Shown: in pieces, positions 14,634-21,747 of the stretch
How the letters are laid out: each line of letters starts with the position of its first letter
Position numbering within the stretch: position 1 is the stretch's first letter
Origin: Corallococcus exercitus
GTDB taxonomy: Bacteria; Myxococcota; Myxococcia; Myxococcales; Myxococcaceae
DNA length: 32,011 nt
Reading direction: 5' to 3'
Assembly: GCF_003611585.1 (NCBI RefSeq)
Contig: NZ_RAVW01000051.1
Location: 1-32,011, forward strand
The notes under the pieces: model-generated
What the model saw: the letters and a program-made list of their open reading frames with translations, nothing else
The model's database searches: none
Told to the model about the DNA's origin: nothing
Translations under genes and position numbers: made by a program

Positions 14634-15263
14634 ATGAAAGCCTCCCTCCGCCTCCTCCTCGTGGTGGTCCTCGCCGTGCTGGCGGCGGATCAGGTGTCCA
14701 AGTACCTGGCCGTGTCCCGGCTGACGGAAGCGCTGGACGGACGCAGCGGTCTGGCTCGCGTCTCCGGCTTCCTCAGCGAGCAGAACCTGGACAACGACCC
14801 TCCGGTGGAGGGCGTGTTCCGCAAGAACACCCGGCCGTACCGCTTCATCGAGGACTACTGGCACTTCCGCTACGTGGAGAACCCGGGCGCGGCGTGGGGC
14901 ATGTTCTCCAACCTGCCGGACACCGCGCGCAAGGCGTTCTTCCACGTGGTGAGCCTGGCGGCGCTGGCGTTCATCCTGGTGCTGTACCGCCGCACGGAGC
15001 CGTCGCAGAAGGGCGTGCGCGTGGCGCTGGCGCTCATCACCGGCGGCGCGCTGGGCAACTTCGTGGACCGGCTCATCCGGGGCTACGTCATCGACTTCAT
15101 CGACTGGCACTGGCGCAACCAGCCGGGCATGCGCTGGCCCACGTTCAACGTGGCGGACGCGGCCATCTGCGTGGGCGTGGCGCTGATGCTGCTGGACTCG
15201 CTGCGCCGGCCGGAGGCCGTGGCCACGCCGCCGCTTCCCCAGGGCAGCAGCCCTCAGCCGTGA
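14634..15263 (+). CDS. lspA: Lipoprotein signal peptidase (SPase II), first copy
   Basis: Inner-membrane aspartyl protease that removes the signal peptide from diacylglyceryl-prolipoproteins. The conserved blocks are present: DQVSKYLAV at the end of helix 1, VENPGAAWGMF, GNFVDRLIRGYVIDFID with the first catalytic Asp, and FNVADAAICVG with the second. At 209 residues it is longer than the usual 160-170. The extra length is mostly in the loop between helix 1 and the NPGAAW block (about 60 residues). It starts at ATG 14634, 32 nt before a second lspA, and is followed by lgt, forming a lipoprotein-maturation operon. Tandem lspA paralogues are known in Myxococcus, a producer of an LspA-inhibiting antibiotic. 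Confidence 0.95.
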   Translation: MKASLRLLLVVVLAVLAADQVSKYLAVSRLTEALDGRSGLARVSGFLSEQNLDNDPPVEGVFRKNTRPYRFIEDYWHFRYVENPGAAWGMFSNLPDTARKAFFHVVSLAALAFILVLYRRTEPSQKGVRVALALITGGALGNFVDRLIRGYVIDFIDWHWRNQPGMRWPTFNVADAAICVGVALMLLDSLRRPEAVATPPLPQGSSPQP

Positions 15264-15295
15264 CGCGCGGGGGTGGGCTGGTATAAGCCCACTCC

Positions 15296-15910
15296 GTGCC
15301 GCGCAAATACGCCATCCTCCTCGCCCTCACGCTGGGCGTCATCGTGCTGGACCAGTGGACGAAGTACCTGGTCGTGCGGGACCTCACCACCCGCTTCGAC
15401 GGGACGACCACGCTGTCGGAAAGGCTGGGCGCGTTCTATTCGCCCGCGGAAGGCCCGGAATTCCGCGGCCTGCACTTCCAGCCGAAGACGCACGTGGAGG
15501 TGGCGGAGAACTTCTTCCGCCTGCGCTACGCGGAGAACCCGGGCGCGGCGTGGGGCATGTTCCGCAACCTGCCCCCGAACGTGCGCGGCCCGCTCTTCCA
15601 CCTGGTGAGCCTGGGCGCGGTGCTGCTCATCGTCTTCTACTTCCGGAAGCTGTCCGGCACGGACCCCGCGGAGGTGTGGGCGCTGTGGGGCCTGCCGCTG
15701 GTGCTGGGCGGCGCGCTGGGCAACTACATCGACCGCGTGGCGCGGGCCTTCGTCATCGATTTCCTGGAGGCCCATTGGTACGACAAGGCCGCGTGGCCGT
15801 CGTTCAACGTCGCGGACATGGCCATCTGCGTCGGCGTGGGGATGCTCGTGGTGGACGCCTTCGTGCGCAAGGAGAAGCCCGCGCCCTCCGCTCCCGCGAA
15901 GGCTTCGTGA
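15296..15910 (+). CDS. lspA: Lipoprotein signal peptidase (SPase II), second copy
   Basis: A paralogue of the preceding gene. It has DQWTKYLVVRD, AENPGAAWGMFRNLP, GNYIDRVARAFVIDFLE and FNVADMAICVGVGML, so both catalytic aspartates are retained and the enzyme should be active. GTG 15296 starts the frame directly at MPRKYAILLALTLG; no ATG is available upstream of helix 1. It also has the enlarged first periplasmic loop, but of different sequence from copy 1 (RLGAFYSPAEGPEFRGLHFQ), which is where substrate or inhibitor preference could diverge. It lies between lspA copy 1 and lgt on the same strand. Confidence 0.94.
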   Translation: MPRKYAILLALTLGVIVLDQWTKYLVVRDLTTRFDGTTTLSERLGAFYSPAEGPEFRGLHFQPKTHVEVAENFFRLRYAENPGAAWGMFRNLPPNVRGPLFHLVSLGAVLLIVFYFRKLSGTDPAEVWALWGLPLVLGGALGNYIDRVARAFVIDFLEAHWYDKAAWPSFNVADMAICVGVGMLVVDAFVRKEKPAPSAPAKAS

Positions 15911-15926
15911 AGGCCCGGAGGTCCCC

Positions 15927-17228
15927 ATGCTCCCCGTCCTGCTGCGCCTGACCTTCACCAGCCTGTGGATGCAGCTCCTGCTGTACGCCGCCGCGGTGGG
16001 GGTGGTGGCCTCCGTCGCCGTCAACGGCTGGAAGGGCACGCTGGGGCCGGTGGACGCGAAGACGGGCAAGGAGGGGCCGGTGCCGCTCCAGGACAAGCTG
16101 CTGCGCGCGGCGGGGTTCGCGGTGGTGGGCGGCTTCCTCGCGTACTTCGGGTTGATGTACGCGCTGCCCGCGGACGCCTTCCCTGGCGGCAGGGGCGAGG
16201 GCATCCCGCTGCACACCTACGGCGTGCTCCTGGCCGCGGGCTTCGTCACCGCGGTGTCGGTGGCGGGCCGGCTGGCGCAGGACGAGTGGCGCCGCGTGTC
16301 CTTCGTGGAGGGCCGGGGTTGGGTGGACACGGAGGGGCCCCAGAAGCGCGAGCAGGTGATGGACCTGGCGTTCTGGGTGCTGGTGGGCGGGCTCGTGGGC
16401 AGCCGCGTGCTGTTCGTGCTGGTGAACTGGCAGGACTACGCGCGCGACTGGACGCAGGCCTTCTCCCTGGGCGGCGGGCTGGTGTTCTACGGCGGCCTCA
16501 TTGGCGCGGGAGGGGCGGCGTTCCTCTTCGCCCGCAGGCACGGCCTGGACTTCCTGCGGCTGGCGGACGTGTGCATCCCCACCGTGTCGCTGGGGCAGTG
16601 CCTGGGGCGCCTGGGGTGCTTCTCCGCCGGGTGCTGCTGGGGCGACATGGCGGGGAGCCACTCCCACACGGGCGTCAGCTTCCCGGGCTCCGGGCTGGCC
16701 CAGGACCTGTTCGGCCGGCTGGGGGGCGCGTCCAGCCTGGCGTATGGCTCGCAGGCCGGGGATGACCGCTTCGTGGTGGAGGCCACCGGGCAGGTGCTCC
16801 ACCAGGCGGCGCCGGGCGCGGTGCGCATCTCCGACTGGGTGGCCCGGCACGGCACCACGCTGCCGGTGTACCCCACGCAGCTCTTCGAGTCCGTGGGGCA
16901 GCTGGTGCTCTTCGTGGCGCTCCTGTACGCGCGCCGCTTCCGCCGCTTCCACGGGCACATCTTCGCCCTGTGGCTGATGGCCTACGCCGTCCTGCGCACC
17001 GCGGTGGAGCTGTTCCGGGGCGACGTGGAGCGGGGCACCCTGCACGGCCTGCTGGAGTCGCTGGGGGCCCAGGGGCTGGCCGGGGCGGTGCCCCTGGAGG
17101 CCTGGTACAACGTGTCCACCAGCCAGTTCATCTCCCTGTGCATGTTCACCTTCGGTGCGTTGCTGATGGCGCGCCACCGGCCGGCGGGTGAGTCGGCTGG
17201 CCTGGGACCGACACCGTCGGCGGCCTGA
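15927..17228 (+). CDS. lgt: Prolipoprotein diacylglyceryl transferase, GCCxG variant
   Basis: Transfers diacylglycerol from phosphatidylglycerol to the lipobox cysteine, the step before LspA. Family landmarks: LHTYGVLLAAGF (about 95-106), LVGGLVGSRV, GGGLVFYGGLIGAGG (182-196), GRLGCFSAGCCWG (227-239), YPTQLFESVG and the late LRTAVELFRGD. Arg 228 and the late Arg match essential E. coli arginines R143 and R239. Tyr 188 stands where E. coli has His103, and Cys 236 replaces the Glu of GNFINGE. At 433 residues it exceeds the usual 260-300, with about 80 extra N-terminal residues including one or two helices and a long insertion after the signature. CGGAGG lies 5 nt upstream of ATG 15927. Confidence 0.9.
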   Translation: MLPVLLRLTFTSLWMQLLLYAAAVGVVASVAVNGWKGTLGPVDAKTGKEGPVPLQDKLLRAAGFAVVGGFLAYFGLMYALPADAFPGGRGEGIPLHTYGVLLAAGFVTAVSVAGRLAQDEWRRVSFVEGRGWVDTEGPQKREQVMDLAFWVLVGGLVGSRVLFVLVNWQDYARDWTQAFSLGGGLVFYGGLIGAGGAAFLFARRHGLDFLRLADVCIPTVSLGQCLGRLGCFSAGCCWGDMAGSHSHTGVSFPGSGLAQDLFGRLGGASSLAYGSQAGDDRFVVEATGQVLHQAAPGAVRISDWVARHGTTLPVYPTQLFESVGQLVLFVALLYARRFRRFHGHIFALWLMAYAVLRTAVELFRGDVERGTLHGLLESLGAQGLAGAVPLEAWYNVSTSQFISLCMFTFGALLMARHRPAGESAGLGPTPSAA

Positions 17229-17267
17229 GGTTGCGAGCCGCGCCCGGGTTGGGGACACTCCCAGGAC

Positions 17268-18386
17268 ATGCCGCCGCCCGACAACGCACGGCCCGCCGCC
17301 AAAGGTGGGGGCCGGCCCGCGCAGGACGCCAGTTCCTCCAGCGAAGCCGCCCTTCACGAATGTGAGGAGCTGGAAGCGGCCATCGCGGAGCTGCGCCACA
17401 GCTACGAGCAGTACTTCCTGGGCATGGAGCGCCAGGCGCCCATCCGCGCGCATGAGGATTTGAAGAAGCGGATGCTGAAGCTCAAGGGGGCCTTCATCCG
17501 CAGCACGTCGGTGAAGTTCCGCGTGCAGAGCCTCCACAACAAGTTCCTCACCTACGAGCGGCTGTGGGTGCGCACGCTCCAGGAGATCGAGGCCGGCACC
17601 TACCGCCGCGACCTGGCCAAGGCCCGCCGCCGCGCCGGAGCGAAGCAGCCCGGTGCCACTGGCGAGCGCCAGAAGGGCGTGGTGGAGCTCACCGAAGAAG
17701 TCGACGACATGGACTTCGAGGAGATCGAGGAGCTCACCGGCCGCAGGCCCATCAACGAGCCGAAGCTCGCCGCGGAGTACCTGGCGGAGCAGGGCGCGGG
17801 CGGAACGCCCTTCCGGGGCACGCCCTCGGTGGCGCCCGTCGCGGCGCCGCCGGCCGGTGCGCCCCGGGGCACGCCCGCGGGGCTGGTGCCTCCGGCGAAG
17901 AGTGTTCCGGCGGTGGCCCCCGTGAGCGGGCTGCCGTCCATTGCTCCCGTGGGGGGCACGCCGCAGAAGGGGACTCCGGCGGTGGGGACGTCGAAGCTGC
18001 CGTCCGTGACGCCCGTGGTGCCTCCGGGTGGGACTCCGGCGGCGGGACGTCCGGCGGTGCCTCCGGGCATGGCCGCGAAGGCGCCCGGTGCTCCGGCTCC
18101 GCAGCAGCCCGCGCGTCCGGCGGCTCCGGCGGCGGCGCCGCCCCGTCCGGCGGCGGCGGGCCCCGGTGGCGGCATGTCCGACGACAAGCTGCGCGCGGTG
18201 TACGACGCGTACGTCACCGCGAAGCGCCGCTGCCAGGAGGACACGTCCAAGCTGTCCTACGAGTCCGTGGCCGCCACGCTGCGCAAGCAGGTGCCGGAGC
18301 TGCTCAAGCAGCACAACGCGAAGGCCGTGGAGTTCAAGGTCGTCATCAAGGACGGCAAGGCCTCGCTCAAGGCCGTGCCCAAGTAG
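17268..18386 (+). CDS. Helical/linker protein with MXAN_5187-like C-terminal domain
   Basis: Three parts are visible. Residues about 25-125 are charged and helical (HECEELEAAIAELRHSYEQY, then a basic helix), probably coiled coil. Residues about 160-300 are a low-complexity Pro/Gly/Thr/Val linker with recurring P-S-V/I-A/T-P-V and G-G-T-P-x-x-G-T-P motifs. The last 70 residues (DDKLRAVYDAYVTAKRRCQE ... VEFKVVIKDGKASLKAVPK) form a compact domain that I recall from myxobacterial proteins typified by MXAN_5187; this is from memory and unverified. There is no signal peptide or membrane helix, so it is cytoplasmic. It lies 39 nt after lgt and 13 nt before the kdsC-like gene. Function unknown. Confidence 0.78.
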   Translation: MPPPDNARPAAKGGGRPAQDASSSSEAALHECEELEAAIAELRHSYEQYFLGMERQAPIRAHEDLKKRMLKLKGAFIRSTSVKFRVQSLHNKFLTYERLWVRTLQEIEAGTYRRDLAKARRRAGAKQPGATGERQKGVVELTEEVDDMDFEEIEELTGRRPINEPKLAAEYLAEQGAGGTPFRGTPSVAPVAAPPAGAPRGTPAGLVPPAKSVPAVAPVSGLPSIAPVGGTPQKGTPAVGTSKLPSVTPVVPPGGTPAAGRPAVPPGMAAKAPGAPAPQQPARPAAPAAAPPRPAAAGPGGGMSDDKLRAVYDAYVTAKRRCQEDTSKLSYESVAATLRKQVPELLKQHNAKAVEFKVVIKDGKASLKAVPK

Positions 18387-18399
18387 CGAAAGGCACGGC

Positions 18400-18915
18400 A
18401 TGAACCAGGACCTGGAGTCGCTCAAGGCGCGCGTGGCGCGCCTGTCGGTGATGATCTTCGACATCGACGGCACGCTCACCGACGGCCGCATCTTCTGGGT
18501 GCCCAACTCCGGCTGGACGCAGATGTACAGCGTGCGCGACGGCATGGGCATCAAGCGCCTCCAGGAAGCGGGCATCGAGGTGGCCGCCATCTCCGGCGGC
18601 GACAGCCTCTCCGCGCAGATGCGCATGCAGTCGCTGGGCTTGCGTCACGTGCACTTCGGCAGCCAGGACAAGGTGGCGCACTTCGAGAAGCTGCTCGGCA
18701 TCCTCAACGTGTCCGCGGAGCACTGCGGCTACATGGGTGACGAAGTGGTGGACCTGCCGCTGCTCAACGCGGTGGGCTTCTCCGCCACCGTGCCCGAGGC
18801 CCCGGACGAGGTGCGCGCGCAGGTGCACTACGTGGCCCAGCGCGCCGCGGGCTTCGGCGCCGCGCGCGAGGTGTGTGAGTTCATCCTGAAGCACCGGGCG
18901 CGCTCCGCGCCGTGA
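18400..18915 (+). CDS. kdsC: KdsC-type HAD phosphatase (KDO 8-phosphate phosphatase)
   Basis: Hydrolyses 3-deoxy-D-manno-octulosonate 8-phosphate to KDO for lipopolysaccharide inner core. HAD motif I is MIFDIDGTLTDG (both Asp present), motif II is ISGGDS, and motif IV is GDEVVDLPLL; the small C0-type cap insertion is typical of the tetrameric KdsC family. At 171 residues it is within the family range. ATG 18400 lies 13 nt after the previous stop. Close relatives act on other sugar acids (for example 8-phosphatases of neuraminic acid), so specificity is by family only. No other KDO-pathway gene is in the window. Confidence 0.88.
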   Translation: MNQDLESLKARVARLSVMIFDIDGTLTDGRIFWVPNSGWTQMYSVRDGMGIKRLQEAGIEVAAISGGDSLSAQMRMQSLGLRHVHFGSQDKVAHFEKLLGILNVSAEHCGYMGDEVVDLPLLNAVGFSATVPEAPDEVRAQVHYVAQRAAGFGAAREVCEFILKHRARSAP

Positions 18916-18942
18916 CGTGAAGAGACGAGGGGGAAGCACCGC

Positions 18943-19281
18943 ATGAAGAAGGGGATGTGGTGCGTAGGGCTCCTGAGCCTCGCGGGGTGCGCGAGCATCA
19001 TGGGGCCGAAGGAGCCTGACTCGCCACCGCTGGGACGTGCCACCGTGAAGTGCGTCATCACGAAGAAGGGCCGGGCGGAGCAGTGCCGCGCCATCTCGTG
19101 GGACCCGACCGTCAGCAACGCGCGTCTCGCGCAGGCCATCCGCGACATCGAGGCGACGCAGTACGGCCCGGAAGAGGGGGAGCGTTTCGGATGGTATGCG
19201 GAGGACCATCCCTACACGTTCGAGCTCAAGTTCTGGGATCCGCCGCCTCCGGACGGCGGGGTGGCGAGGTCCACGCCGTGA
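18943..19281 (+). CDS. Lipoprotein with TonB C-terminal-like domain
   Basis: A 112-residue protein with a lipoprotein signal (MKKGMWCVGLLSLAGCAS, lipobox LAGC). The mature region ATVKCVITKKGRAEQCRAIS ... LAQAIRDIEATQYGP ... YTFELKF follows the beta-alpha-beta pattern of the TonB C-terminal domain, including the Cys pair seen in many stand-alone versions. It lacks the TonB transmembrane anchor and proline-rich spacer, so it is not a canonical energy transducer. AGAGACGAGGGGGAAG is upstream of the ATG. It is the last gene of the + strand run and converges with the cupin gene, with 3 nt between stops. The TonB similarity is pattern-based. Confidence 0.7.
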   Translation: MKKGMWCVGLLSLAGCASIMGPKEPDSPPLGRATVKCVITKKGRAEQCRAISWDPTVSNARLAQAIRDIEATQYGPEEGERFGWYAEDHPYTFELKFWDPPPPDGGVARSTP

Positions 19282-19284
19282 CGG

Positions 19285-19896
19285 CTACTTCCAGTCGCGC
19301 ACCAGTGCGCCGTCCCTCCCGCTGACAGGGTCGCTTGGAGGCACCGGCACCTGCGCGATGCGCTTCACGGAATCATCGTGCGTGGCGGCGTCCGGACGCT
19401 GCAGGTCCCACTGGCCGTGGCCTTCCGGGTAGGCACCCACGACGAGGAAGTCGCCGCTGGACTCCACACGCTTGTGCCCGGTGCCCGCGGGCAGCACCAC
19501 CACGTCACCGGCCTGCACGCTGACGACCTGTCCCGCTTCCCCACCGAGCATCAGCTTCGCGCTGCCCTTCGCCACGCCCAGCACCTCGTGCGCGGTGGAG
19601 TGGTAGTGGTGGAAGTCGTAGACACTGGAGCGCCACTGCGGCGGCCAGCCGTTCGCCTCGAAGCGCTGCTCGAACGTGGCGGCCACGTCGCCCTCGCGTG
19701 AAACCGCCGCGCGGTACACCAGCACCGGGAAGCGGCTGTTGGGCACCTTGCCGTCATCCTTGAACGTGAGCCGCGTGGGCACGAGCGCCTTCGCGGGCGC
19801 GTCCGCGTGCGCATCCACCGAGGCCAGGGACAGCGCCGCACCCGCGATGGCGCCGGTCATCCAGCGCGGGGTGTCGGGCTTCGCAGAATCCTTCAT
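19285..19896 (-). CDS. Exported YjlB-type cupin protein
   Basis: A 203-residue protein with a probable signal peptide (WMTGAIAGAALSLASVDAHA). The cupin core includes YDFHHYHSTAHEVLGVAKGS, LMLGGEAGQVVSVQAGDVVV and PAGTGHKRVE: the two-histidine-plus-Glu metal site of cupin motif 1 and the His of motif 2. The HYHSTxHEVLGV and VVGAYPEG blocks resemble the Bacillus YjlB group, which is of unknown function. ATG 19896 has GGAGGA 5 nt upstream; an in-frame ATG at 19989 exists but is unsupported. The Ala-rich signal is unusual for this group, which is normally cytoplasmic. Confidence 0.82.
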   Translation of the reverse strand: MKDSAKPDTPRWMTGAIAGAALSLASVDAHADAPAKALVPTRLTFKDDGKVPNSRFPVLVYRAAVSREGDVAATFEQRFEANGWPPQWRSSVYDFHHYHSTAHEVLGVAKGSAKLMLGGEAGQVVSVQAGDVVVLPAGTGHKRVESSGDFLVVGAYPEGHGQWDLQRPDAATHDDSVKRIAQVPVPPSDPVSGRDGALVRDWK

Positions 19897-20059
19897 CGCG
19901 TTCCTCCCGTGGGCATGACCCTCCCAACCTGGGACAGGCCCGGGGCGTGTGCAACGCGCGGATGCGGGGCCCTTCTGCCTCACCGTCAAACCGGTGGGAC
20001 GGGAAAGATGCCCAAACGTTCGCTCCTGGAAACGCCTGCTTCCCCATCGTCAGTCCGGG

Positions 20060-20088
20060 TTGTCGCTCCCCAGGCCCGTTCCTACCTT
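20060..20088 (+). promoter_or_regulatory. Candidate promoter of the small lipoprotein gene
   Basis: TTGTCG (20060-20065) and TACCTT (20083-20088) are spaced by 17 bp, giving four of six and three of six consensus matches, within the 241-bp divergent gap 19897-20137. I see no other organised signal in that gap. Confidence 0.35.
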
Positions 20089-20137
20089 GCGCTGCCTGAC
20101 GGCCGGTGTGTGCGGCCCGAGACACGAGGGAGGCGAC

Positions 20138-20527
20138 GTGGGGATGCGGCGGATGTGGCTCGGACTGGCAGTGGCGGTGGGGCTCGCCGTGTCCACGGGA
20201 TGCGGACAGTCCCCCGAGGATTCCGAAGCGCGGCTCGCGGCCCTGGAGGCCGAGGGCAAGCAGATGGACCAGGCCCTGGACGCGGTCGAGGACCGGCTCA
20301 TGGGCAGCCAGGGACGGCTCGCCATGTGGAACGAGCTGGGGCGGCGTCACCAGGAGGTGAGCGCCATCCAGTGCAAGGTGTCCGACGCCCACATGGCCGC
20401 CATCCTGGCGCACGAGGACAAGCAGAACCAGAAGGCGCGCACCCTCAAGCAGCGCAACTCCATGGCGTCCGTGGACACCTCCGTGCTGACCTCCGGCAAG
20501 GTGCCCGCGCGGCAGCGCAGCAACTGA
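20138..20527 (+). CDS. Small coiled-coil lipoprotein-like exported protein
   Basis: About 129 residues. A hydrophobic signal (MWLGLAVAVGLAVSTGC) ends in a weak lipobox-like STGC. A charged heptad-like segment follows (EDSEARLAALEAEGKQMDQA and on to about residue 60), suggesting a coiled coil. The rest is polar. GAGGGAGG lies 4 nt before GTG 20138 and 10 nt before ATG 20144, so either may be used. No family recognised. It converges with the short-chain dehydrogenase gene, with 12 nt between stops. Confidence 0.7.
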   Translation: MGMRRMWLGLAVAVGLAVSTGCGQSPEDSEARLAALEAEGKQMDQALDAVEDRLMGSQGRLAMWNELGRRHQEVSAIQCKVSDAHMAAILAHEDKQNQKARTLKQRNSMASVDTSVLTSGKVPARQRSN

Positions 20528-20539
20528 AATGCAGCGGCT

Positions 20540-21373
20540 CTAGCCGGGGATGCGCGCGGTGCGCTCGCGCATGCGCTTCTCCACCGCGATGACGCCCCGG
20601 AGGAAGATGCCGGGCGCCAGCCGCCGCAGCCGCCAGAACCAGCGCGCGTCCGCCATGGGCAGCACGTGCGGCGCGTTCCGGTCCACCGCCTTGAGCAGCC
20701 GCTCGGCGACCCACTCCGGTCCAATCCTCGACTGGTCCACCAGCTTCACGCTCATGCGGCGCGTCTCCGGGTCGGAGTAGGGCGCGGCCGCCGAGGCGAT
20801 GTTGGTGCGGAAGAACGTGGGGCACGCCACCGTGACGCCCAGCCCCAGCGGGTGCAGCTCCGCGTAGAGCGTCTCCGACAGCGCGACGACGGCCGCCTTG
20901 GACGTGTTGTAGGCCGCCAGGTTCGGCGCGTACACGAGCCCCGCCGCGGACGCGATGTTGAGCACGTGTCCGGAGCCCTGCTTGCGAAGCCTGGGCACGA
21001 ACGCGTGGCAGCCGTGGATGACGCCCCACAGGTTCACGTCCAGTACGCGCTTCCACTCGGACAGGGGCAGCGCGCCCACCGCGCCTCCCGTGGCGACGCC
21101 CGCGTTGTTCACCACCAGGTCCACGCCGCCAAACGCCTCATCCACGGCGCGCGCCAGCCCCTCCACGGCGTCCGCGTTCGTCACGTCGCACGGGTGCACG
21201 CGCGCCTCGCCGCCCAGCGCGGTGACGCGGCGGGCGGTCTCCTCCGCGCTGGCCGGGTCCACGTCCGACACCATCACCCGCGCTTGACGGGCCGCCAGGG
21301 CTTCACACAGCGCACGGCCAAGGCCACTGCCGGCGCCCGTCACCACCGCGCGAGGACGAGAGGGAAGGCTCAT
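20540..21373 (-). CDS. Short-chain dehydrogenase/reductase (classical SDR)
   Basis: NAD(P)-dependent oxidoreductase of 277 residues. Visible motifs: TGAGSGLGRAL (TGxxxGxG cofactor loop), DVTNADAV, NNAGVA (NNAG), NIASAAG with the catalytic Ser, and YNTSKAA (YxxxK). An Asp after strand 2 (VSDVDP) points to NAD(H) preference. The C-terminal 50 residues (WFWRLRRLAPGIFLRGVIAV) are basic and hydrophobic, possibly membrane-associating. AGGAG precedes ATG 21373 by 10 nt on its strand. The substrate cannot be inferred; it stands alone on this strand. Confidence 0.9.
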   Translation of the reverse strand: MSLPSRPRAVVTGAGSGLGRALCEALAARQARVMVSDVDPASAEETARRVTALGGEARVHPCDVTNADAVEGLARAVDEAFGGVDLVVNNAGVATGGAVGALPLSEWKRVLDVNLWGVIHGCHAFVPRLRKQGSGHVLNIASAAGLVYAPNLAAYNTSKAAVVALSETLYAELHPLGLGVTVACPTFFRTNIASAAAPYSDPETRRMSVKLVDQSRIGPEWVAERLLKAVDRNAPHVLPMADARWFWRLRRLAPGIFLRGVIAVEKRMRERTARIPG

Positions 21374-21426
21374 GGTTTCAGGACTCCTGGGAGGTGGAGG
21401 AAGGGGCGCGACGCGACAGGGCTAGC

Positions 21427-21747
21427 ATGACAGGCGGGCAGGCGGGCGCACGGTTCGTGACCCGGGGTCGGAAGTTGGCTAGAACCCGGGCCGTGCAACG
21501 CGCCTTGGTGGCAGCAATGGCGGTCGTGGCGGCGGGGCTCCTGGGATGCAACGACCTGGAGAACTGCGGCTCGACGTCGGTGGACATCACCCGGACCGAC
21601 GGGGGGCTCTACCGTTGCGTGACGTCCGAGGATTGCCCCCGGACTTCGCGCGTCTCCGTGTGCGTGACGGACGTCTCCTCCGAGCGCGAGTGCGTGCGCT
21701 GCGACGAGACGCGCTGCGTGCGCCTCATCCCGGAGTCGTGCCAATGA
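21427..21747 (+). CDS. Small cysteine-containing lipoprotein
   Basis: About 106 residues from ATG 21427. A hydrophobic stretch LVAAMAVVAAGLLGC ends in lipobox LLGC. The mature part has seven further cysteines (NCGST, YRCVTSEDCP, VCVTD, ECVRCDETRC, ESC), suggesting a disulfide-rich periplasmic domain. The start is uncertain: GTG 21493 would give a tighter signal peptide, GTG 21394 a longer one. The stop overlaps the next start by four bases (ATGA), so it is coupled to the TPR lipoprotein. No homologous family recognised. Confidence 0.7.
   Translation: MTGGQAGARFVTRGRKLARTRAVQRALVAAMAVVAAGLLGCNDLENCGSTSVDITRTDGGLYRCVTSEDCPRTSRVSVCVTDVSSERECVRCDETRCVRLIPESCQ

Noticed and set aside
15804-18626. 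Very long open frame on the minus strand opposite lgt and the linker gene
   Set aside because: It is antisense to well-supported genes; the Arg/His/Ala-rich translation is the usual mirror of GC-rich coding DNA.
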